The notes beneath the pieces are model-generated. The model was not told the origin of the DNA. It did not search any database and saw only the letters and a program-made list of their open reading frames with translations. Source: NORP309 sp045107085 (GTDB lineage Bacteria > Pseudomonadota > Gammaproteobacteria > Xanthomonadales > Marinicellaceae). From it: 64,000 nucleotides of DNA. Below are positions 27,684-36,402 of this stretch, piece after piece. The stretch covers positions 18,322-82,321 of the forward strand of contig JBGCFT010000094.1 in assembly GCA_045107085.1 (NCBI GenBank), written 5' to 3'. A program made the position numbers and the translations under genes. Every line of letters starts with the position of its first letter. The first letter of the stretch is position 1.

Positions 27684-28181
27684 TTAAGGTCCTGAAACGA
27701 CGGTTACAGATTGTTCTGATACAGCACTGGTTTCATTAGACTCATTCCAAGTGATTGTGATTGTACAAAATCCCAAATACGGCTGATCTGATTCACCACA
27801 AGCAAAAGCATAAGCACCAGAAGAATCACAATCTATTTCACCTTGCCCATTGGTTAGTGTATTTGTTATCATATTTGACCACTTTTGTGTGTCTCTATTG
27901 GCTGCAGCTGTACAACTACATGCATTAGTTGTACACATACCGTCAGTTGAACTGTATCCTTGGTAAGTTCCATTGTAAACATTATTCCATACAGCCCATG
28001 AATTTGACCTCATCGACTCAACTATTGAATGGGCTAAAAAAGTAGCTTGGGTTCGCATATATCCATTGTGATTACTTTTCACAGCCACTAACATAACACC
28101 CGCCACGCCAAGCAGTCCAAAGGAAAAAACCACAACGGCAATCATTGCTTCTATTAAAGTAAAGCCTTTTTGTTTTTTCAT
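27684..28181 (-). CDS. pilV: Type IV pilus modification/minor pilin PilV
   Basis: Minor pilin, 165 residues. Leader MKKQKG then mature FTLIEAMIAVVVFSFGLLGV with Glu5, followed by VAVKSNHNGYMRTQATFLA, the usual PilV segment. Four Cys in CTTNACSC and CDSSG could form disulfides. The ATG at 28181 is one base after the fimT stop; the frame extends upstream into fimT, but only this start gives a proper prepilin leader. Confidence 0.9.
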   Translation of the reverse strand: MKKQKGFTLIEAMIAVVVFSFGLLGVAGVMLVAVKSNHNGYMRTQATFLAHSIVESMRSNSWAVWNNVYNGTYQGYSSTDGMCTTNACSCTAAANRDTQKWSNMITNTLTNGQGEIDCDSSGAYAFACGESDQPYLGFCTITITWNESNETSAVSEQSVTVVSGP

Positions 28182-28182
28182 G

Positions 28183-28677
28183 CTAATTTCCACCTCTGTT
28201 TGATGAAGCCAACCCGGATGGCAATACATTGATAGCCAAAAAATCTGGAAAATCAGGAAGAATCTCAATATCAAAGTTTACAACAGCAGGTGTTCTTAAT
28301 GCTCCTAAACTATTATAAGTCACATCGGAATCTGTAGCTGTAATGCTTACACTATCGGGCAATTCTATTTTGGTTCTAATAACATTCAAACTGCCATCAG
28401 CCGAGGTTTCACTGATATCCCAACCGTTACTCCAATTATTGCCATTTGCAGAAGTTACGGTCACGACACTTCCGTTTTCGATTGCAAGAGACCGTGCAAA
28501 GCCTAAATCTCCAAGTAAATCGTTAGTTTGATTTGATAAGGTTTGTCTTTTAGAAAAATCACTGTAAGCAGGAATCGCATAATACATGAGTATACCCGCA
28601 ATAGCCAAAGTGACTACTAACTCTATCAATGAGAATCCAGAGTTTTTTCTGTGTTTAATATTAAGTTTTTTGCCCAT
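28183..28677 (-). CDS. Minor pilin FimT/FimU (GspH domain)
   Basis: First gene of the minor-pilin operon, 164 residues. A basic leader ends at KNSG, then FSLIELVVTLAIAGILMYYAI with Glu5; DFSKRQTLSNQTNDLLGDL leads into the GspH/FimT globular domain, with AIENGSVVTV typical of the family. FimU and FimT cannot be told apart from sequence alone; position at the head of pilV-W-X-Y1-Y2-E favours a FimU role. Confidence 0.87.
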   Translation of the reverse strand: MGKKLNIKHRKNSGFSLIELVVTLAIAGILMYYAIPAYSDFSKRQTLSNQTNDLLGDLGFARSLAIENGSVVTVTSANGNNWSNGWDISETSADGSLNVIRTKIELPDSVSITATDSDVTYNSLGALRTPAVVNFDIEILPDFPDFLAINVLPSGLASSNRGGN

Positions 28678-28810
28678 TTTTCCAAGTTTTGATTAATACA
28701 TATCTATATTTAACATTATTTATAGATATTCGCAAACTTCAAATTTAAATTATACAAATATGATGAATGGTTAAAATTCATGACTCAACGGTAAAATGAG
28801 CGTGGGTAAA

Positions 28811-29761
28811 TTATTTAATGTTTATTCTCAATTCTTTTGGTAAAGCAAATATCATGTGCTCAGGCTCACCATAAAGTTCTGATATTTCAACATTTTCATT
28901 GTTTTTCGACAGAAAATCAATTACATCTTTAACTAATTTTTCTGGAGCAGAAGCACCAGCTGTTACTCCAATTGAAGTAATATTTTCAAACCAATTTAAA
29001 TCAATACATTCTGCATCGTCGATTAAATAAGATTTGACTCCTTGCCTTTGGGCCAATTCAAGCAAGCGATTTGAGTTTGAACTATTTACACTGCCCACGA
29101 CAAGCACCAATTGACATTCTTGTGCCAAATCTTTGACAGCTATTTGTCGATTTTGAGTGGCATAACAAATATCATCATGTTTAGGACCCTGAATGTGTGG
29201 ATATTTCAATTTTAATTTAGAAATAACCTCAGCGGTATCATCTAAGGACAATGTGGTTTGTGTTACATAAGCCAATTTATGACTGTGACCTATTTCTAAT
29301 TTTTTAACATCTTCAACAGATTCCACAATATATACCGAACCTGAACCTTTAGAATTATCCCATTGACCAATTGTTCCTTCAACCTCAGGGTGCCCCTCAT
29401 GTCCAATCAAAATAAGATTAAAGTCATTTTTACAATAACGCATAACCTCCATGTGAACTTTTGTGACCAAAGGACAAGTCGCATCAAAAACCTTTAAACC
29501 TCTTAATTTGGCAGTATTTCTTACCAACTTCGAGACTCCATGAGCAGAGAAAATAACTATGTTGTCATCTGGGATTTCATCCAATTCTTCGACAAAAATC
29601 GCTCCTTTCGCTTTCAGGTTATTAACAACAAATCTATTGTGCACGACTTCATGTTTTACATAAATTGGCGCACCAAAAATTTCAATGGCACGATTTACAA
29701 TTTCAATGGCTCTATCGACACCAGCACAAAAACCCCTAGGATTTGCCAGACTTATCTTCAT
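28811..29761 (-). CDS. ispH: 4-hydroxy-3-methylbut-2-enyl diphosphate reductase
   Basis: Final step of the MEP isoprenoid pathway, giving IPP and DMAPP through a [4Fe-4S] cluster. The three cluster Cys are in PRGFCAGVDRA (about residue 12), FDATCPLVTKVH (about 96) and DDICYATQNRQ (about 197). 316 residues, same as E. coli. The start overlaps the lspA coding sequence by 26 bp. The minor-pilin operon follows on the same strand after 133 bp. Confidence 0.97.
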   Translation of the reverse strand: MKISLANPRGFCAGVDRAIEIVNRAIEIFGAPIYVKHEVVHNRFVVNNLKAKGAIFVEELDEIPDDNIVIFSAHGVSKLVRNTAKLRGLKVFDATCPLVTKVHMEVMRYCKNDFNLILIGHEGHPEVEGTIGQWDNSKGSGSVYIVESVEDVKKLEIGHSHKLAYVTQTTLSLDDTAEVISKLKLKYPHIQGPKHDDICYATQNRQIAVKDLAQECQLVLVVGSVNSSNSNRLLELAQRQGVKSYLIDDAECIDLNWFENITSIGVTAGASAPEKLVKDVIDFLSKNNENVEISELYGEPEHMIFALPKELRINIK

Positions 29762-30257
29762 GATTGCCCCAAATTAAATCTAATATCAAAAAAAACGCAC
29801 CTATGGTGATGGCCGTATCTGCTACATTAAAAGCTGGCCAATAATAATCTTCATAATGTGCTTCAATAAAATCAACAACATAACCAAGACTTAGCCTGTC
29901 ATATATATTTCCAATCGCACCACCGATAACGAATGTTAAACCTAAATTTAAAAATTTATCTTGAAATTTTGACATTCTTAACCAGGTCAACAACCAAATC
30001 ACAATTATGATTCCGACAATACTAATTGCCCATCTTTGCCAACCAGATTGATCTGCTAAAATACTAAATGCCATGCCTTCATTGTGCATTAGAGTCCAAT
30101 TGAGGTATTTGTTTACAACAACAGCTTGGTAAATTTCCAAAGATTGTGTTGCGATTGCTTTTGTCCATTGATCTAATGCAAATACGATAGCGCTAATCCA
30201 TAGCCACCAAAGACCTGATTTGGAGCTTACTCTATTAGTTTGATTATCTTTAGGCAT
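29736..30257 (-). CDS. lspA: Lipoprotein signal peptidase
   Basis: Inner-membrane aspartyl protease cleaving prolipoprotein signal peptides before the lipidated Cys. Four hydrophobic helices; the catalytic Asp residues are in GGAIGNIYDRLSLGYVVDF and WPAFNVADTAITIGA. 173 residues. It overlaps ileS by 8 bp and ispH by 26 bp. The FKBP gene (fkpB) that often separates lspA from ispH is absent. Confidence 0.96.
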   Translation of the reverse strand: MPKDNQTNRVSSKSGLWWLWISAIVFALDQWTKAIATQSLEIYQAVVVNKYLNWTLMHNEGMAFSILADQSGWQRWAISIVGIIIVIWLLTWLRMSKFQDKFLNLGLTFVIGGAIGNIYDRLSLGYVVDFIEAHYEDYYWPAFNVADTAITIGAFFLILDLIWGNHEDKSGKS

Positions 30258-33060
30258 ACACTCTTATTTCACCCTCACCTTCAATATTTTCAATGCAACG
30301 ACCACATAATTCTAAATGGTTAGGGTTTTGACCAACATCTTCACGTTTATGCCAACACCTTACACATTTATCGCCTGTAGCTACCTCAGCATCAATATAT
30401 ATATTGGAATCTTCTAATTCAAATTTTGTTGCATTGGAGGTTTTTGCAGAAACGGGCAAAATCTGAGCTGCTGAAGTAATTAAGACAAATCTTAATTCAT
30501 TATTTATGCCATTTAATTGTTCATAAATCTCATCTTCAACATAAACATTAACTGATGCATCCAGAGAAGAACCAATTTCTCCCTTTACCCGCATTTGTTC
30601 TAGCAATTTAGAACTGGCATTTCTGATTTCTTTTATTATTTGCCAATTTTCATCTTTCCAATCTGGTTTTTTTGAAGTACTCGGCATGTCATACCATTTT
30701 TCAAACAATATATTCTTATCATTACCAATTAATCGCCAAATTTCATCCGCAGTGTAAGTCATAATTGGAGCCATCCATCTGATTATGGATTGTAATATAT
30801 GGTGCATTGCTGTTTGTGCTGATTTACGGGCTAAAGAATCTGTTTTAGCTGTATAGAGCCTGTCTTTTATTATGTCCAAATAAAAGGCACCCATATCTTG
30901 TGAGCAAAAAGAACTCAGTTTTTGATAAACTTGATGAAATTGATAATTGTTATAACCTTCAAGAATTTCCAACTGAAGATCTTGAGTTAACTTTACAGCC
31001 CATTGGTCCAATAGAGTGCATTGATCTAATTCTAAAACCTCTGTTTTTGAATCAAAGTCATGTAAATTTCCAATGAGAAAACGTGAAGTATTACGGATAC
31101 GGCGGTATCCATCAGCTACACGCTTCATTATTTCATCAGAAATCGTAATTTCTTTTGAGTAATCAGCTGAAGCACACCAAAGTCGTAAAATATCAGCCCC
31201 ATAAGTATCAATCATTTGTTGCGGTGGAATGATGTTGCGTAAAGATTTTGACATTTTCTTGCCATTTTTATCTACTACAAAACCATGTGTTAATACTTGT
31301 TTATAAGGAGATTCAAAATTTATAGCGACTCCTGTTAACAAAGAAGAGTGAAACCATCCTCTGTGTTGATCAGATCCTTCTAAATATAAATCAGCAGGTT
31401 GAGAAAGATAATCACGTGCCTTTAATACTGCAAAGTGACTGACACCAGAATCAAACCAAACATCCAACACATCTGTGGTTTTATCATAATCACCAGCATC
31501 ATCAATTAATTGAGATATATCCGCATCAAACCATGCATCAATTCCTTCTGATTCTACCATTTTTGCAACAGTTTCCATGATTTCCAGTGTGTTTGGATGC
31601 AGCTCCCCAGTTTCTTTATGTGTAAAAAGAGTAATAGGAACGCCCCAAGTTCGCTGTCTAGAAATACACCATTCGGGTCTATTTTCAATCATAGAGTAAA
31701 TACGGCTTTCGCCCCAATCTGGTACCCACTTTACATTTTCAATTTCTGATAAAGCTTTCTTTCGCAAGCCTTTTTTATCCATGCTCACAAACCATTGAGG
31801 CGTCGTTCTAAATGCTGTTGGAGATTTATGTCTCCAACAATGAGGATAAGAGTGATGAATGGTTTCAAAGTTTAGCAATACATTGTTTTCTTTGAGAAGC
31901 TCAACAATGGCTTTATTGGCTTTCCAAATATATTGCCCACCAAATATTGGTGTGCTTTCTAAATAAACACCATTGCCTCCCATAGGATTATAGACTTCAA
32001 GATTATATAACTTTCCGACATTAAAATCTTCTACACCATGACCTGGGGCAGTGTGAACAGCACCAGTTCCTGCGTCAACGGTGACATGATCTCCCAAAAT
32101 AATTGGGACATGTCTATCTTCGTAGAAAGGATGTTGTAATGAAATATTTTCTAATTTTTCTCCAACAACCGTAGACAAAACTTTGGGATTTTCAATTCCG
32201 TATTTGACACAGACTTCATCAATCAACTCAGTAGCGATCACTAAATCAAAATCATTGTGGCCTGAGACCAGCGAGTATTCCAATTCAGGATGAAGTGAAA
32301 CAGCTAAAGAAGCTGGCAATGTCCATGGAGTTGTGGTCCAGATTGTGACAGCTATTTTATTTGATGATTTTGCTAAATCAAATGCCGCCAAAACATCTGA
32401 ATCTTTAACAGCTGTATACGCCACATCAATAGCCGATGAATCTTTATCTTGGTATTCAATTTCAGCTTCAGCTAATGCAGATCCACAGTCAAAACACCAA
32501 TTAACTGGTTTAACTCCTTTTTCTACATGACCATTTTCAACAATTTTTGCCAGAGCACGAATCATATCTGCTTCGTATTTAAAATCTTTGGTTAAATAAG
32601 GATTTTCCCACTCACCAATGACACCTAGTCTTTTAAACTCATTTTTCTGAATTTCAACTTGCTTGGTTGCATATTCTCTGCATTTTTGACGAAATGTTTT
32701 CGCATCAATCTTCTGACCGACTTTGCCAAATTTCTTTTCAACTTGTATTTCAATGGGCAAACCATGACAATCCCAACCAGGAACATAAGGTGCACTATAG
32801 CCTGACATCAATTTTGACTTTATGATTATATCTTTTAAAATCTTATTTAGTGCATGTCCTATATGCAGTGATCCATTAGCATAAGGAGGTCCATCATGCA
32901 GAATAAACTGTGGTTTTCCTAGACTGGCTTCTTGTAGTTTTTGATATAAATTTTCATCGTCACATTTTTTCAACCATTGAGGTTCTTTTTGTGCTAAACC
33001 TGCCTTCATTGAAAATTTAGTTTTGGGTAAGTTAAGTGTTTCTTTGTAATTATTGCTCAC
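30250..33060 (-). CDS. ileS: Isoleucyl-tRNA synthetase
   Basis: Class I synthetase of 936 residues (E. coli 938). The signature HIGH motif is in YANGSLHIGHALNK (about residue 65), KMSKS in GKKMSKSLRN (about 605), the editing domain lies between them, and the C-terminal zinc site is CVRCWHKRED with CGRC. The start is GTG at 33060 with GGAGC seven bases upstream. It is 13 bp after ribF and overlaps lspA. Confidence 0.97.
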   Translation of the reverse strand: MSNNYKETLNLPKTKFSMKAGLAQKEPQWLKKCDDENLYQKLQEASLGKPQFILHDGPPYANGSLHIGHALNKILKDIIIKSKLMSGYSAPYVPGWDCHGLPIEIQVEKKFGKVGQKIDAKTFRQKCREYATKQVEIQKNEFKRLGVIGEWENPYLTKDFKYEADMIRALAKIVENGHVEKGVKPVNWCFDCGSALAEAEIEYQDKDSSAIDVAYTAVKDSDVLAAFDLAKSSNKIAVTIWTTTPWTLPASLAVSLHPELEYSLVSGHNDFDLVIATELIDEVCVKYGIENPKVLSTVVGEKLENISLQHPFYEDRHVPIILGDHVTVDAGTGAVHTAPGHGVEDFNVGKLYNLEVYNPMGGNGVYLESTPIFGGQYIWKANKAIVELLKENNVLLNFETIHHSYPHCWRHKSPTAFRTTPQWFVSMDKKGLRKKALSEIENVKWVPDWGESRIYSMIENRPEWCISRQRTWGVPITLFTHKETGELHPNTLEIMETVAKMVESEGIDAWFDADISQLIDDAGDYDKTTDVLDVWFDSGVSHFAVLKARDYLSQPADLYLEGSDQHRGWFHSSLLTGVAINFESPYKQVLTHGFVVDKNGKKMSKSLRNIIPPQQMIDTYGADILRLWCASADYSKEITISDEIMKRVADGYRRIRNTSRFLIGNLHDFDSKTEVLELDQCTLLDQWAVKLTQDLQLEILEGYNNYQFHQVYQKLSSFCSQDMGAFYLDIIKDRLYTAKTDSLARKSAQTAMHHILQSIIRWMAPIMTYTADEIWRLIGNDKNILFEKWYDMPSTSKKPDWKDENWQIIKEIRNASSKLLEQMRVKGEIGSSLDASVNVYVEDEIYEQLNGINNELRFVLITSAAQILPVSAKTSNATKFELEDSNIYIDAEVATGDKCVRCWHKREDVGQNPNHLELCGRCIENIEGEGEIRVYA

Positions 33061-33073
33061 GCAACAGCTCCAT

Positions 33074-34003
33074 TTATTTGTTATTGCTAAAAAATAGACG
33101 TGTTTTTATCACATCCTCTTTAATATGTCTTTTTAATTCAATTAAAGAATCAAATTTTAATTCATTTCTTAATTTTTGGTAAAATAAAACTTCTACATTC
33201 TGACCATAAACTTGTTTATCAAAATCAAGTATGTAGACTTCCAATAATTTTTCAATACCTCCTACCGTAGGGCGGGTACCTATACTGGCAGAACCAATAT
33301 GGGTTTCACCACTCTCAAATAAAACTTTCACAAAAAATATTCCATTTAAAGGAATCTGTCTATTTTTTAGTTTTATATTAATAGTAGGATAATCAATGGT
33401 GCGTCCTATCTGCTCTCCACGGGTTATTTTTCCTGTGATTGAGAAAGTCCTACCCAATAAACTTTTTACTTTTTCAAAGTTATTTATAGACAATTCCTGT
33501 CTAATTTGAGAACTACTCACCCTTTGATGATTTTTACTAATTGTATCTATAGCTGTCACATCAATCCCTTTAGACATACAATAGTCCTTGAGCAAATCAA
33601 TGTCTCCAGCTCTATTTTTACCAAATTTAAAATCATCACCGATAATAATATGGCGAGCACTCAAACCATCAATCAAAATATCTTGTATAAAATCCTCAGC
33701 TGATAACTCAGCCAAACTTTTGTTGAAATTCAAAACACACAAGAAATCAACATTGAGGTTTTTGATCAACTTATATTTATCTTTGAAAGTTGTTAAAATA
33801 GGCAACTTAGCATGCTTATTAAAATACAATGAAGCCAGAGGTTGCATTGTTACAACAACTGACTTTAATCTTTTAGTTTCTGCAATTCCCGTTACTTTTC
33901 TTATCAGTGATTGATGACCTAAGTGTACACCATCAAAATTACCAATAGTAACAACTGACTGAACTTCAAGAGGTGTTCTATTAGGATAACGAAGAAATTT
34001 CAT
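33074..34003 (-). CDS. ribF: Bifunctional riboflavin kinase / FAD synthetase
   Basis: Makes FMN and then FAD. The N-terminal nucleotidyltransferase has TIGNFDGVHLGHQSLI (about residues 20-35) and the C-terminal kinase domain has GRTIDYPTINI (about 200-210) and GIFFVKV. 309 residues, like E. coli (313). ATG overlaps the murJ stop by 4 bases. The murJ-ribF-ileS-lspA-ispH order is conserved in Gammaproteobacteria. Confidence 0.95.
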   Translation of the reverse strand: MKFLRYPNRTPLEVQSVVTIGNFDGVHLGHQSLIRKVTGIAETKRLKSVVVTMQPLASLYFNKHAKLPILTTFKDKYKLIKNLNVDFLCVLNFNKSLAELSAEDFIQDILIDGLSARHIIIGDDFKFGKNRAGDIDLLKDYCMSKGIDVTAIDTISKNHQRVSSSQIRQELSINNFEKVKSLLGRTFSITGKITRGEQIGRTIDYPTINIKLKNRQIPLNGIFFVKVLFESGETHIGSASIGTRPTVGGIEKLLEVYILDFDKQVYGQNVEVLFYQKLRNELKFDSLIELKRHIKEDVIKTRLFFSNNK

Positions 34004-35556
34004 TTGTGCACCAATAAATTTTTAAATTGAATTTTCATAAAATATAAGGAAGAAATATAGACTAAAACACCAATAATAATGAGGTAAAACAGGTTAAGAG
34101 ACCGCCAAAACCAGGTTAATTCTGCCCAACTTCCAAATTGTGATAAAAGCATAACGATTGATCCTGCCATTAACAAACTTGACAATGTTATTTTATAAAC
34201 TACTGCCCATTCAATGACGCCTGTGGGAACAACTTTCATCTTAAGTAGGCCCCTGTAGAGCATGATTGTTTGCATCCATCCTGAAACAGCGCTGGCAAGC
34301 GCCAGCCCAACATGTAAGGCAATAAAATCTAAGTAGTATAATATTGCAACAAAAATAAAATTCAACCCCATATTCGCAAACATGGCTATTATGCCTATCC
34401 TGACGGGTGTTCTGGTATCTTTTCTTGAATAAAAAGCGGGCAACAATATTTTATTTATAATGAATGCAGGCAATGCTAACATATATGCCATTAAACTAAT
34501 CGCAGTCATCTCGGTAGATTGGTCATCAAAAGCACCATATTGAAATAATGTTATGATGACTTCATTCGCTAAAACAAGCAATCCTGTGGCTGCTGGAATT
34601 GCGATAAAAAGCCCTAAATTCAAAGCCCATTTCAAGGTTTTTGTAAACTCATTTGAATTATTTTTAGCAAATTGGCGAGATAAAGTAGGTAAAATAACAG
34701 TTGAAATTGCAATAGCAAAAACTCCTAAAGGAAACTCTAATAACCTATTAGAAAAGTATAAAAAACTCACACCTACTATGGGCAACATTGTTGCAATCAA
34801 AGTATCAACAAGTAAATTGATTTGAGCAATAGAAGATGCAAAAAGAGTGGGAACCATTAACTTCATCACTTGTTTAACTTTTTTATCTTTGAAACCCAAT
34901 CTAAAACGCGGTAACAAGCCTAACTTATAAAGAGCAGGAATTTGAATCAATAACTGGAGAACACCTGCAATCAGGACTCCCACAGCCAAGGATTTTATAG
35001 GCAAATCAAAGTTTTCTCTTAAAAAGAATGCACAAGCAATTAAAGATAGATTCAATAATATTGGAGTTGCCGCAGGTAATGCGAACTTATTGTGGGCATT
35101 CAAAATGCCTCCTGCAAAAGCAACCAAAGAGATTAATGGCAAATAAAAGAGTGTAAACCTAAGCATCCAAACTGATTCAGCAAAAACTTCAGGTTTATCA
35201 GAAACCCAAGTATAAGCAAACAAGGTCAATACTTGTGGAGCAAATATTTCCATTAGAAGCCAGACAAGGAAAACTACTACAAATAAAGTGCCCGCTATTT
35301 TATCAATGAACATTTTTAAATTAGATTTATTTTCTGTTGCTTTAATTTCATTTAGAACAGGAACAAAAGCCAATGAAAAAGAACCTTCAGCAAATAATCT
35401 TCTCATAAAGTTGGGTATTTGAAAAACAACCAGAAAAGCGCTGGCCCAAATTGAGGTTCCAAAATATCTGGCCACGACCATGTCTCGAATAAAACCCGAG
35501 ATGCGTGATAATAAGGTAAAGATACTAACAACAGCTGTTGATTTAAAAAGGCTCAT
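34000..35556 (-). CDS. murJ: Lipid II flippase MurJ
   Basis: Polytopic (about 14 helices) MOP-family transporter that moves lipid II across the inner membrane. N-terminal hallmark sequences are LSRISGFIRDMVVARYFG and RRLFAEGSFSLAFVPVL. 518 residues, near E. coli (511). ATG start. First gene of the minus-strand operon leading to ispH; it diverges from rpsT across 202 bp. Confidence 0.95.
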   Translation of the reverse strand: MSLFKSTAVVSIFTLLSRISGFIRDMVVARYFGTSIWASAFLVVFQIPNFMRRLFAEGSFSLAFVPVLNEIKATENKSNLKMFIDKIAGTLFVVVFLVWLLMEIFAPQVLTLFAYTWVSDKPEVFAESVWMLRFTLFYLPLISLVAFAGGILNAHNKFALPAATPILLNLSLIACAFFLRENFDLPIKSLAVGVLIAGVLQLLIQIPALYKLGLLPRFRLGFKDKKVKQVMKLMVPTLFASSIAQINLLVDTLIATMLPIVGVSFLYFSNRLLEFPLGVFAIAISTVILPTLSRQFAKNNSNEFTKTLKWALNLGLFIAIPAATGLLVLANEVIITLFQYGAFDDQSTEMTAISLMAYMLALPAFIINKILLPAFYSRKDTRTPVRIGIIAMFANMGLNFIFVAILYYLDFIALHVGLALASAVSGWMQTIMLYRGLLKMKVVPTGVIEWAVVYKITLSSLLMAGSIVMLLSQFGSWAELTWFWRSLNLFYLIIIGVLVYISSLYFMKIQFKNLLVHK

Positions 35557-35688
35557 AAATTACTAAAGTTTGTAGGATTTAATTTTATTGATATTAGGCT
35601 CTAACTCCTAAGTTTTCTTACTAAAAACATAAATTTATTAAAAAATGAAATTAATAAATCAAAATAACCCTGTTTAAAGCCTATTTTA

Positions 35689-35717
35689 TTGACTCTAAGT
35701 TAGTTTAATGTGAGAAT
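35689..35717 (+). promoter_or_regulatory. Sigma-70 promoter of rpsT
   Basis: TTGACT (-35), 17-bp spacer, GAGAAT (-10) preceded by an extended TGT. The sequence after the -10 is GCGCGGC, a G+C-rich discriminator typical of promoters under stringent control, fitting a ribosomal protein gene. Confidence 0.75.
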
Positions 35718-35758
35718 GCGCGGCTTAAAATTAAAACACCAAATATTGGAGAAACAAA

Positions 35759-36022
35759 TTGGCTAATTCATCATCTGCAAAAAAACGTGTAAGACAGTCA
35801 GCTAAAAGACGTTTACACAACATGGGTATCCGCTCAGAAGCAAGAACTCATATTAAAAATGTTATCAAAGCAATAGAAGCTGGTGACAAAAAAGAAGCGC
35901 AAAGCTTATATAACAAAATGATTCCTGTTGTTGACAAAGTGGCAAACAAAGGTATTTTTCATAAAAACAAAATAGCCAGACATAAAAGTCGCTTGAACAG
36001 CAAAATTAAAGCGATGGCATAA
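35759..36022 (+). CDS. rpsT: 30S ribosomal protein S20
   Basis: Primary 16S rRNA-binding protein of 87 residues, Lys/Arg rich: ANSSSAKKRVRQSAKRRLHN, then KGIFHKNKIARHKSRL. The start codon is TTG, with GGAG seven bases upstream (35748-35751). E. coli rpsT also uses UUG, and that poor start is part of its translational autoregulation, so the same control is plausible here. Divergent from murJ, as in Pseudomonas. Confidence 0.95.
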   Translation: MANSSSAKKRVRQSAKRRLHNMGIRSEARTHIKNVIKAIEAGDKKEAQSLYNKMIPVVDKVANKGIFHKNKIARHKSRLNSKIKAMA

Positions 36023-36029
36023 TTTCCTT

Positions 36030-36087
36030 TTACCCAATTTTGTTGATGCGCTAAATCGAAATTAATGCGCTTAATGAAATTGGGTAA
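36030..36087 (+). terminator. Inverted repeat after rpsT
   Basis: TTACCCAATTT (36030-36040) and AAATTGGGTAA (36077-36087) are perfect 11-bp arms around a 36-base interior that itself contains two GCGC blocks. It starts 7 bp after the rpsT stop. No T run follows, so it may protect the mRNA 3' end or work with a factor rather than act as a classical terminator. Confidence 0.6.
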
Positions 36088-36127
36088 TGACAAGCTTATT
36101 TAAATGAACATTTTCCTTTTCAAATAT

Positions 36128-36180
36128 TCTTAATTTATCTTAATTTATCTTAATTAGACTTAAAATTAGACTTAAAATCA
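36128..36180. repeat. Short AT-rich tandem repeats
   Basis: TCTTAATTTA occurs twice in tandem and then as TCTTAATTAG, followed by two near-copies of the 12-mer ACTTAAAATTAG. Likely slippage-generated; function unknown. Confidence 0.8.
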
Positions 36181-36289
36181 TTTACTCCACTGAGTGAAGA
36201 CTAATTTATCTCAAATCACAATTATTTAATTAGATTATCGATTATTATTATCGATGTTTAAGCTATCATGCTACTATTGGGAAAATATA

Positions 36290-36347
36290 ATGTGACAATT
36301 TGTGTCAATTAGTTAAATTTAACGCATAAACATGAACTTTGTCACAT
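36290..36347. promoter_or_regulatory. Spaced inverted repeat upstream of the HD-GYP gene
   Basis: ATGTGACAA (36290-36298) and TTGTCACAT (36339-36347) are exact 9-bp inverted arms. Within the left part, TGACA and TGTCA (36293-36307) form a smaller palindrome. The -10 candidate lies 20 bp downstream. A regulator site is inferred. Confidence 0.55.
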
Positions 36348-36402
36348 AAAAATTTATTTACATCACTTATAATACATACATTAAATTTGGATCTAACCGA
36401 TA

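Larger units (their letters stand above)
36023..36402. promoter_or_regulatory. 380-bp AT-rich intergenic region rpsT / HD-GYP gene
   Basis: No ORF. It contains a long inverted repeat (36030-36087), short tandem repeats (36128-36180), a repeated TTATCGAT element near 36235-36257, a spaced inverted repeat (36290-36347) and a TATAAT at 36368-36373 that may be the -10 of the following gene. Confidence 0.6.

Noticed and set aside
36128..36180. Possible CRISPR or integration site in the tandem repeats
   Set aside because: Units are 10-12 bp with no spacers and no cas or integrase gene; simple slippage repeats.
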